Below, one piece after another: positions 37,501-48,649 of a stretch of 64,000 nt of DNA (within the stretch, counting starts at the first letter, position 1; each line of letters starts with the position of its first letter). The notes under the pieces are model-generated. The model ran no database searches and was not told the DNA's origin. It was given only the letters and a program-made list of their open reading frames with translations. The DNA is taken from the NCBI RefSeq assembly GCF_037975245.1, contig NC_092583.1:11673764-11737763 (forward strand), in the 5' to 3' direction. The position numbers and the translations under genes were made by a program. This DNA comes from Apostichopus japonicus. Taxonomy: Eukaryota; Echinodermata; Holothuroidea; Aspidochirotida; Stichopodidae.

Positions 37501-40500
37501 AAAATTGCAGTTTGTGAGGGAAACACTATATTACATTGCAACATGAAATATCACCACCAAAGTCACTATATAAGTACAATTACAACTTCCCAAGGTTTGA
37601 CAAAATTTCTATTTAGAATCAAAAGTGGACATTTTCAGTGATTAATTATCCTTCGAGAAGATGAAATTATATTTGTACTAACGCCCCTTTTTTTTTATGT
37701 TGTATGCAATTTTTCAATCAGATTTGTTAATGAAGAGAAACTGTTAGAAATAGAGATTGAGCCAGGAATGAGAGATTATCAAGAATATCCGTTCATAGGA
37801 GAAGGTGAGTACGAACAGGTCACGTTTAACGATCATATTTAATCGGGGAAAAGAAAACTCACTTTTTTATCCGATTCTCCGTTAGGTTGGAACTTGAGTG
37901 ACTCAAGGCATGACTTGTTGAATACAACACTGTCATAAATTTCTACATTGCTCAATAGTTGTGTGACTTGTTGCAGGGTTCATAAAACTTCCTGTTTAGC
38001 CTGTTTGGACGGTTGTAGCTGATTGGATGATACTAAGGTGCATTGCCGATGACCTCTAAGAACAATTTCTGGCAAGCCACCATCATGGTGTAAGGCCCCA
38101 GTTTTCAGTTACAGGAAAATATATGCCACAACAGTTACCTTAAATTAGAATGCCTTAGTGAACCATTTAAGCAGGAGAAGTCCCGTCCTTTGTTCCCTCT
38201 CATCTCTTCTTCAGATCAACAAAGGTGGATAGTTCACTAGTTTAGTATCTTACCTTATTGTAGTAGCATGTTTCAATAGCCCGGAAGATCATAACTAATT
38301 TTAACTTTAAAAGTATCTCTGGCTAAAATGTTGCCAAAAAAAAACAACCTTGATTTGATGTAACTATTGTCCTAATCTTCAGCGGGAGGACTAAGACACT
38401 AAAAATGGGGATATTCTTGCGGTTTTACAAAAGTCTGTGAATGCGATAGTTTTGTAACATGTTTGTATTTATGTTTATGTATTTATTGTATTAATAACCA
38501 CGTATCCACTTTTGCCTTATCCGCCAGGTGAACCCCATATAGACGGTGAATCGGGAGACCTTACATTTAGGATTATAACTCAAAAGTGAGTACACTGTAT
38601 TACTATAAATAGGCACAGCATCGATGAGGAAAGCTGCGGCAGCTGCAAAATGCCCTGCAGCCAGGCTGCTGAATCGATATCAAAGAGTGCTGGCGATTAC
38701 CTCTGCAGGCCGACTGTGTCCCTACTGTGTGAGACTGCACAGCACAAATGATTTCAGCCTATGCAGCATGGCTGCTGAATCAATATCAAAGGGTGCTTGC
38801 GATTACCTCTGCAGGCCAACTGTGTCCCTACTGTGTGAGACTGCACAGCACAAATGATTTCACCCTATGCAGCATGGCTGCAGTCCCCTCAGCATCCTAC
38901 TGTTGGGGCACAGTGCAACATTGTCAATGTCTTTCAAAGTTACCACCCATCGACATCTTCTGAGTACTTCTGCAGTACTGAGGATGGGAGGGTGGGGGGG
39001 GGGGCGGGGAGGGGCATCTACTTGCAAGCATTGTTGCCTCGCAGATTATGCTGAAATAATTTTCATATCCCTTGAGGAAAATTGGAACCATTATCTCTCC
39101 TGTACGCCTTAGTAGACAATGGTATCATATATATATAGGTGGTGTCCCAATGACCGTTTACCTCTACTATCGAAATCAGTCCGAAAGTTCTTTCTGGTGT
39201 TTTTTATTCAATGCTAAACAGCAGGGATGGCTACTACCTACCAAGATTGCATGCAGCAGTAACAGATCTGTGCTATGCAGTAGAGACAGATATAAGGAAC
39301 AGATTACTGATGAGACATGAGCACAAAGTATGAGAGGGGGTGCGAGGGGGAGGGGGGAGTTAAGGGTTAAAATATGAAACTAAGTGCTGACAGTCGCAGG
39401 GATTAAGTGATATGATATTAAATGAGACAAAACAGCAGCACATTAACCTGGGACAAGGTCAGTCACTTCATGTTGGGCCAAATGTTCCTCTCCTAACCTT
39501 TTTATTCTTTTCCTTTCCATTTTGCAAAACAGACATCCTTTATTTGAGAGAAAAGGTGATGATCTTTATACCAATATAACAATAACCCTTCAGGATGCCT
39601 TGACTGGATTCGAGACAGAAATCACTCACTTGGATGGGCACAAGGTTTGTTACCACAGATCTGAATAAGTAGATCACAGGGGAGGGTGGGAGAGGGGGAG
39701 GGGTGGGAGAGGGGGAGGGTGGGAGAGGGGGGAGGGTGGGAGAGCAGGGAGGGGGATACTGTAAAGTTTGCTTCAATTTGAAAGGGTTTTTTTTTTGTCG
39801 TCATTCATGAAGATCTGTGCTCCGTAAATGCAACTGATGTAAAAAAATCGATCAGATGAGACAAGTAGATTGGCATAAAATTGCTCAAGATGCAAATGTT
39901 TTAAATGCTGTGTTGGTCATAGATGGGAGATTGGTGGCTGGAGGGGGGATGGGCAGGGAGAGACTGTTCTGTATATCAACTACATCTGATTTGGTATTTT
40001 ACCAAGTAAAACCCCAGGCCATTAGATTTTTGGGCTCATGAGAAAAAGGCGTTCCTCATACAAAAATTTCTCAACAAGAATTTAGTTCCCTAAGAAGGGC
40101 AAGCGGGCATAAATTAACCCATCGTTGGTATCTGGTCGATCTGCAGGTAACCGTTATGCGAGATAAAATAACCTGGCCGGGGGCCAGAATGCGTAAAAAA
40201 GGCGAGGGCATGCCCAACTACGACAACAACCAGCAGTTAGGAACGCTTATAGTCACATTCGACGTAGAATTTCCCAAAGGAGCTCTTTCAGAAGAAGAAA
40301 AAGAAAGTAAGTACTGCTTGCCTGCCTATTTGTAATGAATGAAATTATCAGATATTGATTAAGTGCCTATATTTAATTCTATAAGCATAATTTGAGAATG
40401 AAGGAATTGTTTTTATCTGAGGTCAGTTGTTCACTTGTGGTTCTAACCAATAAGTTGTGTCCAACTTTCTTTTTTTTCTTTTCTTTTTTTTTATTAATTT

Positions 40501-41251
40501 TTTTTAAAATAATTTTCCAGCCAAATTATTATTTTTTTCTCATGATGATAATTTAATTTTTTTTTCAAGTACAGTGATTCCCATAATGATACAAAAATTA
40601 AAAAACAGAATTTTTTGAAACCTTCAACTGTTGTCAAGTTTGATGTGTGTGATTCTGTTGACCTTTATGTCTAGGCTTTAAAGGTGCTTTGTTTTATGCA
40701 AAAAGGACAAAGAAATTGACTGTAAAGTTTGCAAGTAATTTTAATGTTTGCAACCCGGAGGACAACCGGATAATCTGCACTAAAGGTTATCGTCAGGTCT
40801 TTTTAGTTCTGCCATCCATTCCAACAGCCAACTTCATGGCTGGGGGTGTACCAATATAATATATTAGGGTTTTCAGAGTTGCTACACAGGTTCTACATAC
40901 ATACAGAATTTGGGGTCGATATTTCATGTTCCATTAAAACCAAAAATATCTCGGACGGATTGTCATTGCTCTATTGGACGATCAAGATTTTTCTCTATTT
41001 TATGGAATCAATGTCTGAAAATGTTTATTTATTGATTTTGTTTGTTTATTTGTTTGTTTATTTATCTTTTCAAGTTAACTTTATTGTTTTTATTTCTTTA
41101 AGTTACCGTTTAGAGTAAGAATATTACCAGCCCCATGTTATCTCTTTATATTATTTTATCATCTTTTTTTCCTCGTCACTTTTCAGCTTACAGAAATTTA
41201 TTAAAAATGGACGCGAAGCCCAAGCTTTACAACGGACTTCAGGGTTATTGA
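31505..41251 (+). CDS. DNAJB11: DnaJ homolog subfamily B member 11 (ERdj3), 10 coding exons
   Basis: Exons are 31505-31569, 33140-33296, 34898-34992, 35850-35979, 36478-36620, 37722-37804, 38528-38585, 39533-39644, 40147-40306 and 41187-41251. They join in frame to 355 residues, against 358 in human. It is a soluble ER-lumen Hsp40 that hands unfolded clients to BiP/HSPA5. Residues 1-21 are a signal peptide. The J domain runs from 24 to about 90 with HPD at 52-54. A short Gly/Phe-rich linker follows. Substrate-binding domain I carries the cysteines C166, C168, C190 and C193 (CNC, CDEC). A sequon at N258 (NIT) matches the glycosylated site in vertebrates. The C-terminus YNGLQGY is the family ending. 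As in vertebrates there is no KDEL. No defect was seen. Introns 2, 7 and 8 hold repeats and mobile elements. Confidence 0.97.
33140..33296 (+). CDS. DNAJB11: DNAJB11 exon 2 (J domain)
   Basis: The acceptor is CTTTCCAG and the donor GTATAT, phase 2 to 0. It encodes [13 protein letters not shown], the helix II basic face, HPDKN, and GAAYEV. These are helices I to IV of a J domain with an intact HPD. A SINE begins about 30 bp after the donor. Confidence 0.97.
33325..33566 (-). mobile_element. SINE family 1, copy 3 (near full length), in DNAJB11 intron 2
   Basis: The minus-strand head has TTAGCTCAGTGGTTAACGCC (A box) and GGTTCGAGTC (B box) at tRNA spacing. A shared body and an ATAC tail at the DNAJB11 exon side follow. 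It lies antisense to the gene, starting about 30 bases after the exon 2 donor. Confidence 0.85.
33643..33850 (+). repeat. ~107 bp tandem duplication in DNAJB11 intron 2
   Basis: Two diverged copies share ATTTAGGAC-AACAA-CTTCCT, AATATTGAAATT and CCTGTGCCAACAATGTT blocks. Confidence 0.75.
34115..34500. mobile_element. hAT-like MITE, 386 bp, in DNAJB11 intron 2
   Basis: A perfect 8 bp duplication TTTGCAGT flanks it (34107-34114 and 34501-34508). The ends are CATAGGCGTAGGAG and, read inward, AATAGGCGTAGGAG. Each end is followed by a long G (or C) run. A related partial copy lies at 44591-44872. Confidence 0.87.
34898..34992 (+). CDS. DNAJB11: DNAJB11 exon 3
   Basis: It encodes [20 protein letters not shown] and a Gly-rich turn, the end of the J domain region. 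The donor is GTAAGA in phase 2. Confidence 0.96.
35850..35979 (+). CDS. DNAJB11: DNAJB11 exon 4
   Basis: It covers the short Gly/Phe linker ([12 protein letters not shown]) and the first strand of the client-binding region ([13 protein letters not shown]). Acceptor CCTGTCAG, donor GTGAGA. Confidence 0.96.
36478..36620 (+). CDS. DNAJB11: DNAJB11 exon 5 (cysteine motifs)
   Basis: It carries [17 protein letters not shown] and CDECPN, the ERdj3-specific cysteine insertion in domain I. These replace the zinc fingers of type I DnaJ proteins. The donor is GTGAGT, phase 2. Confidence 0.97.
37722..37804 (+). CDS. DNAJB11: DNAJB11 exon 6
   Basis: It encodes [15 protein letters not shown] and YPFIGEG, the end of domain I. 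The phase is 2 in and 1 out, with donor GTGAGT. Confidence 0.96.
38528..38585 (+). CDS. DNAJB11: DNAJB11 exon 7
   Basis: A 58 bp exon encoding [15 protein letters not shown]. Acceptor TCCGCCAG, donor GTGAGT. The intron that follows opens into a 106 bp tandem repeat. Confidence 0.95.
38665..38905 (+). repeat. 106 bp tandem repeat in DNAJB11 intron 7
   Basis: Two near-identical units begin at GCTGCTGAATC (38665 and 38771), with part of a third from 38877. They share TGCGATTACCTCTGCAGGCC and GTGTCCCTACTGTGTGAGAC blocks. The frames they open are shadows of the repeat. Confidence 0.85.
39533..39644 (+). CDS. DNAJB11: DNAJB11 exon 8
   Basis: It encodes [19 protein letters not shown] and [12 protein letters not shown], including the conserved NIT sequon. 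The donor GTTTGT is weaker than the others, and a G-rich tract follows at 39675. Confidence 0.96.
39675..39760 (+). repeat. G-rich minisatellite in DNAJB11 intron 8
   Basis: GGGAGGGTGGGAGAGG units repeat four to five times about 30 bases after the exon 8 donor. Confidence 0.85.
40147..40306 (+). CDS. DNAJB11: DNAJB11 exon 9
   Basis: It encodes domain [21 protein letters not shown] and [12 protein letters not shown]. Acceptor CTGCAG, donor GTAAGT. Confidence 0.96.
41187..41251 (+). CDS. DNAJB11: DNAJB11 exon 10 (C-terminus and stop)
   Basis: It encodes 21 residues ending YNGLQGY, then TGA. Acceptor CTTTTCAG. The ending is diagnostic for the ERdj3 family. Confidence 0.96.
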
Positions 41252-41636
41252 TGAGAACCAGTCGTAGGTATTATTTGTATCTGTTTAGATGGTCGCGTTT
41301 ATGTTTGTGAGGGCACTTTTATGCACCGGCTTTTCTCTGAAGAGGGAAAGTCTGAATGAGAGAGGCACGGCTGTGGATCTCCTGTCTGCCGACGGTGGGA
41401 CCAAGCTGAACGGAATGCCCAGGTCCCAGTGGAGAGCAAGCAGTCGCCATTTAACATAGATAGATGTCACTGACTTTCGTGATAACATTTGACATGTCAG
41501 GGAGTGCAAATGGGATATCTTTATCGGTCAGCGTTTTGTATTGTGGAAGGAAAAAAAACTCTATATTAGAAAATATTTTCTTGTAAACCTACTTGTTTAT
41601 CTTTCTTTGTTTCATTTTTTATCAAAATTGATAGTG

Positions 41637-41642
41637 AATAAA
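41637..41642 (+). terminator. Candidate poly(A) signal for DNAJB11
   Basis: An AATAAA hexamer 386 bases after the stop codon, the first strong one I noticed in the 3' flank. It was placed by hexamer only. Confidence 0.4.
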
Positions 41643-44074
41643 TTTTAATGTTTCAAGGAGAATTTGATATACCTTGTAATTTGAATGAATGATCTTAGAT
41701 ACTCTAAATGGGAAATTGGGGGGGGGGGGGATGGGGATGGGGGGAGGCTGTTCTGCCAGAAGGCTATTTGCAAGCAAAGCAGTTCCTGGCAATTAATTAA
41801 ATAAAGGGGGTCAAGGGTCGATTGCATCGTAGGGTGTAAATGTGTTCTTCTTGTAGGTATGGTCGGTGTTTGGGGATAAAAACCTGAGTATGAATAATCA
41901 AACAGCATGAATGACTGAATGCACGCACCTTTTAAAGTTGAAAATGTTAGCAGTAGAAATATTTTTTCCGCACTTAAATCTCTCTCATGGCAGTCGTAAT
42001 TGCCATCTAAGTCGTCAAGACAAATGTCAGCCGATGTTGTGACATTTTGTCGGAGAATATGAAGTCGGAACTTGTAAGGGTTATGTTGGTTTTAATTAGT
42101 GCAGTTTTTAATATGCAGATTATTTACATTAGTGGGATTTCTTTAATTATGGATTCGATGTATGAAAACAATGGGTCGTGTGGAGTACTTACAGAAATCA
42201 AGCTTTATATCACACCACCACATTCCAGGAGGTGGCATTATTATTTTTTTTTTTCGAAAGGTGCAAAGGAAAATGTATGTCGATGGCGATGATGGCAACA
42301 TGGCAGCCTACTTTGGAGTTCTGTTTTCCTTTGTTTTTCTCCCTAAGAAGCAATCAAACTCCACCCACTTCCTCCTACTCCCCCATCCCATTCCCCATAC
42401 CCCTCCCTTGTTTTATGATGAGGTACTTTTTTCGTACAAGATTGTTGTCCTTTTAACACACACACACACAAAAAAAGCAAAGTGAGGTTATTTAAGTCCA
42501 AAGTATTGACACAGACCAATGGTTTAATTAAGTAATTACACCAGCTGTTTAGATTAAGACAAAAAAATATGATTTTAGGTAATTTCTTGAGCAGACAGAT
42601 GGGATACTTTTCTCATGCTAAGACCACTGTATACTGTCCTCTCATGTCATGCTTCGAAGCAGTCATGCTGACAGTATGAACAGTTCCCTAACCTTGATCT
42701 AAAAAGAGACATGATACTTTGTACTGTCAGAAGAAGTGTTTTGAAGCGTGGTAGAGAAGTACCACTGCTGAATATTCATGTAATTGAGGAAACATAATTT
42801 TTAAGTAAAAACAGTTAAAAAAAAAAGTAAAAAAAAATTTTAAGTAACAAAAAAAAAGTTTGATCTAGTACTATCACAGGTTCGATCAATACATTCCATT
42901 ATTGGTACGGTAGGATTTTATAAAGGAAGATGTAGTCATGAGGTTATTGATGCCACCTTATGTAGGGTGTCTGGAAGCATCCCCCCCCCCCCATCATCCG
43001 CACACCCATATAATATTAAGATAAAGAAATTGCCCAGCACCACAAATGAGGCATGCATAGTGCAAACTGGGGTCTGGGCTTGTTCGATTAAACCTAGCTT
43101 CTAAATTAAACGCCTACACATAAATTCCTTCCCTTTCTTTTACTTAATTAGATAATTATAACAAGATAAAAACAAATGGCAAGAAGTGGATAGGTCTTTC
43201 AAAATGTGTTCTTCATATTTTTTGATGACTCATAATATGGTGTCACCATATATATGTTCATAACATTTCATAACATAGCTCTTAGTATGTGTTACAATAT
43301 CCTCAAACATCCTTGTCATGCAGTGAGTGGTTTAAATATTTGTCGACTTCCCCTTCTGTCTGTGATACCTTGGTCCCAAATCGTTGTATGTCAAAGTTAT
43401 GTCAACCAGACAACCAACTCATAGTACTTTTAAGAAAGGTGTTAAGTTACGTGGATGTTCGCCTAACATATAAATTGTACACTGTTCACACAATATGTAC
43501 ATGGCTGCTATACAAGGTACAGTTTATGCTGCTTTCGTTCAACGGAGCCTTCTTGCAAGAAGTAGTTGATGAAGGGGAGAGGGGCGGGTATCAAAAGGCG
43601 AAACGTGGAAGGCCCCAGATGAAAACCCATCGACACAACCGTGCAATAATAAGTAGGTATGCGAGCCCTTAAAACTTTGATCATGCCTATGTAACGCGAA
43701 ATGCGACAAAAAGTTTTTTTTTCCCTTTTCGCGTTCCATACATGCCTACCCCACATATTGCTCAATGTAAATAGGCCTACAATGGGATTATTTTGGTTCT
43801 ATCTGGACTTTCACTCCATAGAACATTTTTTTTTCTGTACCTCATTAAAAAGGTGACATTCCCTGATTTAGATTTTTTCGTATCGGTTATTACCTCTAAA
43901 TACATCCCTTCTCCCCCTTTTGTTGTGATAGGTTCATGGGCGTTCACCAAATATTGACCCCCCCCCTCCTTTTTTTAATCTGGAGTGATTTAACCAAGTA
44001 AAGAAGAATACTTCATATAAATGCAATTTTGCCACTAGGATGAAGTATTTAACATGACCATAGCAGGTTTCATT

Positions 44075-44270
44075 GAAAGTAATATCAATATTTATGAATT
44101 CGAGAAAGCCCAGCCGTTTTTACTTGTGGAATGACCTAAAATCTGGCAAAATAGTGGATAAGGTACTTGCATTCTTCGCAATACATGAAGAGTCGTTTAT
44201 GCAGTTATGTGGTGGGAATAAAGGATTTGAATGGCTAGAGTAGTTATTTACCAGGCACTTGTTATTAAAG
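44075..44270 (+). repeat. Dispersed repeat pair, copy 1
   Basis: Shares TCGAGAAAG, GGCAAAATAGT, CATTCTTCGCAAT and TATGTGGTGGGAATAAA with 48215-48405, in the same order and orientation. Confidence 0.72.
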
Positions 44271-44427
44271 AGAAAGGGGCATAAATATGAATGTTTTATA
44301 CATCTTACATTTCGAAGCGGATCTGTGGTACTGTTTTTTTAATACTAATAAAATGATAAGAATATATGACACATTGCAATCTACACTGTTCATAGTATTT
44401 ATTAGTTTATTTCATGTCTATTTGAAC

Positions 44428-45204
44428 CAAGGGCGGCGGAACCGGGGGCACAGGGGGCACGTGCCCCCCACTTTTCCTCAGATTAAAAATGTGCCCTTTC
44501 TCTACATAAAAATTTCTAAATAAAAAAGAGTTTAAAAAGCGAAACCCACGTCGAATGAAATATTTCGGGAAGTTTTAAATGTTAACTACCACAGGCGTAG
44601 GAACCCAATTTGATTTGGGGGGCTGTAACGACTTGCCCGAAAAATATTACCAAAGTTTTTCGCGCGCTAAGCGCGCGTTCAACATGCTAATGTGCATATC
44701 ATATAGGCATGCGTTGGTTATTACATCGCATGCCAATAACATACAATCATTTGCCGTGTTATAACCCTTCCAAATTGGTTATAATTATTCGGAAAGTCGT
44801 TACAATAATAATGATCATAATAATATCAGTATAACCATTGAAAAACACATAGAAAATTACTTTTCTATCAGTATTTTGACATATTTCATTTGCTTTCATG
44901 CATGTATCGATCGCGTGTGCAGGGACTTGGACTTTATAATGATTTCACCTCATTTTGTCTTTTTTTCCTTGTTTCCCAATTTGCACATTAGATACTGCAG
45001 TGCTAGTATGTATTGTTTCCTTGAGGGGGGGGGGGGGGGGGGGTGGCGTTGATGGAGTGATGTGTATACGCAAATATGATAATACAATAAGAGTTATAAA
45101 GGGTACTAAATATCAGGCTGCATCAGTCCAATCGAATTTCTGCAAAGTGCCCTTCGACGTTGGTGCCCCCCCCCCCCAGATTAAAAGTGCTTCCGCCGCC
45201 CTTG
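44428..45204. mobile_element. hAT-like element A, copy 1 (777 bp)
   Basis: A perfect 8 bp duplication ATTTGAAC lies at 44420-44427 and 45205-45212. The ends read CAAGGGCGGCGGAACCGG and, inward from the right, CAAGGGCGGCGGAAGCAC. Inside, 44591-44872 is a partial copy of the element seen at 34115. The right 270 bases mirror 45951-46220, the same end of copy 2. Confidence 0.9.
44591..44872 (+). mobile_element. Partial copy of the 34115-type MITE, inside element A copy 1
   Basis: It aligns along its length with 34115-34400: AGGCGTAGGA, TGTAACGACTTGCCCGAAAA, CATATCATATAGGCATGC and AACCATTGAAAAACACAT. The right terminus is missing. Confidence 0.82.
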
Positions 45205-45275
45205 ATTTGAACGTTATTTCTCCACTTTCTGTAATTAATGATGGACACCTTGAAGCAAATTAGGACGAGTATAAC

Positions 45276-46958
45276 CACTGGCGGATCCAGGGCCTTTGTT
45301 TGGGAGGGGCCAAAGTGGCATTAGAGTGATATGGGGAGGGGTCTAAGGGGAGGGGTTCCCCCTCCCCTTTGGAAAATTTTCTATTGCTGAATGCCCTCAG
45401 ATGCAATTTGGTGCGACAAAAGTGTACAATGGTGATGTTAATTTACTTCTAAAAAAATGTTTCCCAGGTGTAATTTTCTAAAATATTTATCAAACAAAGT
45501 TGGGATCATCTTTCTCAAGAAATTTTATTTCTCATAGGTTATAAATTTCTTACAACCAGCCTGTAACTGCAAAATGGTGTTAAACTGTAAATCCTCATGC
45601 TCATACATTTACATAGCTCCCAACTCTTGAGAAGGCAAATGCCGGTCTATGCCACGAATCGCCGTCCTGGGGGAGGGGTATAAGGGGAGGGGGTGTCCCT
45701 CTCCCCTGTTGAATTTTTTTTGAAACCTGGTGATGCCTACATGTAAAATGGTGGCACTTAGAAAGGCTTTTGTCACACAAAATTTTCTGAGAAATATGCA
45801 TAAATATGTGTGAAACATCAATAAATTGAATAGAAGGTGATAATTCATTCTTTCCCGTGGCATGAAAATGTTCGCTGCTCTCCCCAATGAAAAGAAATAT
45901 AGGCTAATTTGAGGTTCAAATGATGCTGTAAAGGAGGTTTTATACTCTATCAAGGGCGGCGGAAGCACTTTTAATCTGGGGGGCACCGACATCAAAGGAC
46001 ACTTTGAAGAAATTCGATTGGACTGATGCAGCCTTATATTTAGTACCCTTTATAACTCTTATTGTATTAACTTATTTGCGTATACACATCACTCCATCAA
46101 CGTCCCGCCCCCCCCCACCCCCCCCCCCAAGGAAAATATGCATACTAGCACTGCAATATCCAATGTGCAAATTGGGAAACAAGGAACAAGTTTTTTTTGA
46201 GACAAAATGAGGTGAAATCATGGTAGTTGCTAATGGAGGAATCTTTCGAATTAGAGTTTATTTCTTGTTAATATCTTAACAAATGATTTTCATTAGAAAT
46301 AGCTTTGAGTTTGACCCACAGAAATTCATTAAAAGTCAGGGGCTTAGCCAGGATTTGCAAAGATGTATGCAGGACTATCTGAGCGGAACGCCACCATCGG
46401 TTGGCGCGGAGCTTACAAGAAAATTTTTGGTTTTACAAATCCCTCAGATGGCCGGAAACGGCCCTTCCCGAGTGTTCATTCTGGTTCCCTGGCCTCTTGC
46501 TAACTTGAGACACCTCAATTTTTATGTAGAAAAAGGGCACATTTTTAACCTGAGGAAAAGTGGGGGCACGTGCCCCCTGTGCCCCCCGGTTCGCCGCCCT
46601 TGTACTCTATTATGCTAAATGCTAAAGAAATGATAGTTGCTAAGGCAATATTTGATGCAAATTTTTTTATGTATACTTGACAATTACAATGCGGTTTTTT
46701 CGGACGCTTGTGCGGGTCAGCGGGTTTGGGTGTTAGAATGCGGGTCTAATTCCCGCGAATTGCGGGTCAGTTGGGAGCTCTGCATTTAATTTTAAACCAG
46801 AAAACGAAAAGGTTTAGACTAGTCTACCACTGCTATTCCTCTCGATTTTTTAAATTTCCAATCATATGATTTAGCGGATGTTCGGAAACACTTTTTGGCT
46901 CACTTTTGGGGGGGGGGCTATGGCCCCCTTGCCCCCCCCCCCCTTGGATCCGCCAGTG
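45276..46958. mobile_element. hAT-like element B (1683 bp) with element A copy 2 nested in it
   Basis: The ends are CACTGGCGGATCCAGGG and, read inward from the right, CACTGGCGGATCCAAGG. The flanks AGTATAAC (45268-45275) and AGTACAAC (46959-46966) match at 7 of 8. Inside, a GGGGAGGGG...CCCCTCCCC block occurs twice. Removing nested element A copy 2 leaves about 1.0 kb. No transposase was seen. Confidence 0.85.
45951..46602. mobile_element. hAT-like element A, copy 2 (652 bp), inverted
   Basis: A perfect 8 bp duplication TACTCTAT lies at 45943-45950 and 46603-46610. The ends are those of copy 1, in the opposite orientation: the AAGCAC end is on the left and the GAACCGG-type end on the right. 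It sits inside element B. Confidence 0.9.
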
Positions 46959-47399
46959 AGTACAACATGTATATAGACGTTCTCAAATGTGAACAAGGCC
47001 GTAGTTTTAACGGTCTCCGTCGCGTTTGAATAAGCGGATGTTTCCAGAAGTTGAAAACCCGAAAGCATATACGTTGACTGTACATGGCGTAGGAACAGTT
47101 GGCACAGCCCCCCCCCCCCCCCCCCGCCGCTGACTTCCAACTGTGGACAGGAGTGTGTTTCTGCCCTCACTTTTTCAACTACTAGGGGCAGAGCTGAATC
47201 CTTCCACTGGATTCTTTGTATTATCATACGGATTTCAGGCAAATAAATGGTTAATTTTTCGTTTCATGTATCTCGTAATAAACCAAATTATCCATTTTGG
47301 GTTATTTGCCATAAGTAGGGACGCGCGTAACTTATGCAGTCAAATTAGGGTGTGTGTGTGACCCTATCGCTTGTAAACACAATATCAAAATATAGGTAA

Positions 47400-47960
47400 C
47401 CCCTGCAGTACTCATATTCGGCATGTGGATTCTCCATAATTATTACAAGAATCATATTGTTTTGGGTGGGAGGTCGTAGGTCATTTGTTGATCAACAGCG
47501 TTCAAAATGTGAAAATCTCAAAAACGAACCTAAACATAGGAGCTCATATATGGATAGCCTTACGTAGTATAAAGTTTTCACACAATTTGGTGTAGGTCAG
47601 AGTTCATCCAAGGTCACCATTGGTCAAAACTTGAAATCCTTGTAGCCACGATATATCTAGATAGGAACTTTAGTGACTCTCATATTTCACATGTGGCTTC
47701 CCTATAATGAGTACAAGATACTTACTGTTTTTGGTGGAGGTCAAAGTTCATGTGGGGTCATCATAGGTTACATTTCTGTAAAACCTTGTAAAAAAATGTA
47801 TATATAACACGATATTCCAAGATAGGTTACATCACATAGCTCATGTTTGGGCACGTGTCTTTCTTGAACCCTATTATTTTGGGTGGAGGTCAAAGGTCAT
47901 TGGAGTCAGCAGCAATCCGAATGTCAAAATATGAAATGGATGTGATCAGGTTAACTATAT
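47400..47960 (+). repeat. Degenerate AGGTCA-rich repeat array
   Basis: A loose unit of roughly 120-150 bases recurs about four times. Each has a TTTTGG(G)TGGAGGTC(A) core followed by AGGTCAT or AGTTCAT and a further GGTCA. Examples lie near 47460, 47588, 47738 and 47877. Confidence 0.65.
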
Positions 47961-48214
47961 TAGAAATGCAAATTCAGCTCTTTGTTGTTCGAGTGAGCAT
48001 GCAAAATAAATAACCAACAACAACAAACAATGTCCCTCTGTATTTCTTTCATCATTGTGGTATTATTGTCACAAAGTTCCCAGTCATGAAACCATGTAAG
48101 CACTGACTCAGTTTAGATTTATACTGCCCTCCATCTGCAGTATAAACTTTAGCCAGGGTTAGCTTGTAAACTACTCTTGTGCTGCATATGTAATATATTA
48201 AACATCTATATTTA

Positions 48215-48405
48215 TAAACTCGAGAAAGACCAAAGGCAGTGTTATTGTACCCTGTGGAATGAGAATGGGAATGTGCTAAATTGTAGCAAAATAGTCGATG
48301 TGGTATCTGGTTACGTACTTAACATTCTTCGCAATGGTTGAAGAGCATTTGATGCTATGTGGTGGGAATAAACGATTGCATAGTTAGATTAAGTATTTAC
48401 CACAC
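48215..48405 (+). repeat. Dispersed repeat pair, copy 2
   Basis: Partner of 44075-44270; both end at a TATTTACCA-C block. It lies just downstream of the minus-strand carrier gene. Confidence 0.72.
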
Positions 48406-48649
48406 TCTCCAATCTGTAATCCTCCAAGCTATTTTAACCACGGTAGTAGCGCCATGGCTTTAGGTGCCATGTATGTAAAACATGATCTATCAAACCTACC
48501 AATCCAGCCAATTGGGTGCTTCTGTCTACATCACGTGACCCTGACCCGGACCTGTGATACGTGCAATTGCACACGCCCAGGAAAATTTGAAAACGACGCT
48601 ATAAGTTAAGTGTCAACTCAGTCGTCAGAAGCTGTGGTTTTGTTCTTCT

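Larger units (their letters stand above)
41252..48649. other. Transposon-rich spacer between DNAJB11 and the SLC35G-like gene
   Basis: The first ~390 bases are probably DNAJB11 3' UTR. From 44075 on it is mostly mobile-element sequence: a dispersed repeat pair, three hAT-like elements and an AGGTCA-rich array. I see no host gene. 41650-44070 shows only simple repeats and AT-rich filler. Confidence 0.65.

Noticed and set aside
44428-46602. One large element spanning both CAAGGGCGGCG ends
   Set aside because: The target duplications pair 44428 with 45204 and 45951 with 46602, and the span would cross the left end of element B.
46283-46618. 111-codon frame with proline/cysteine-rich end
   Set aside because: It lies within element A copy 2 and its end translates the terminal inverted repeat.
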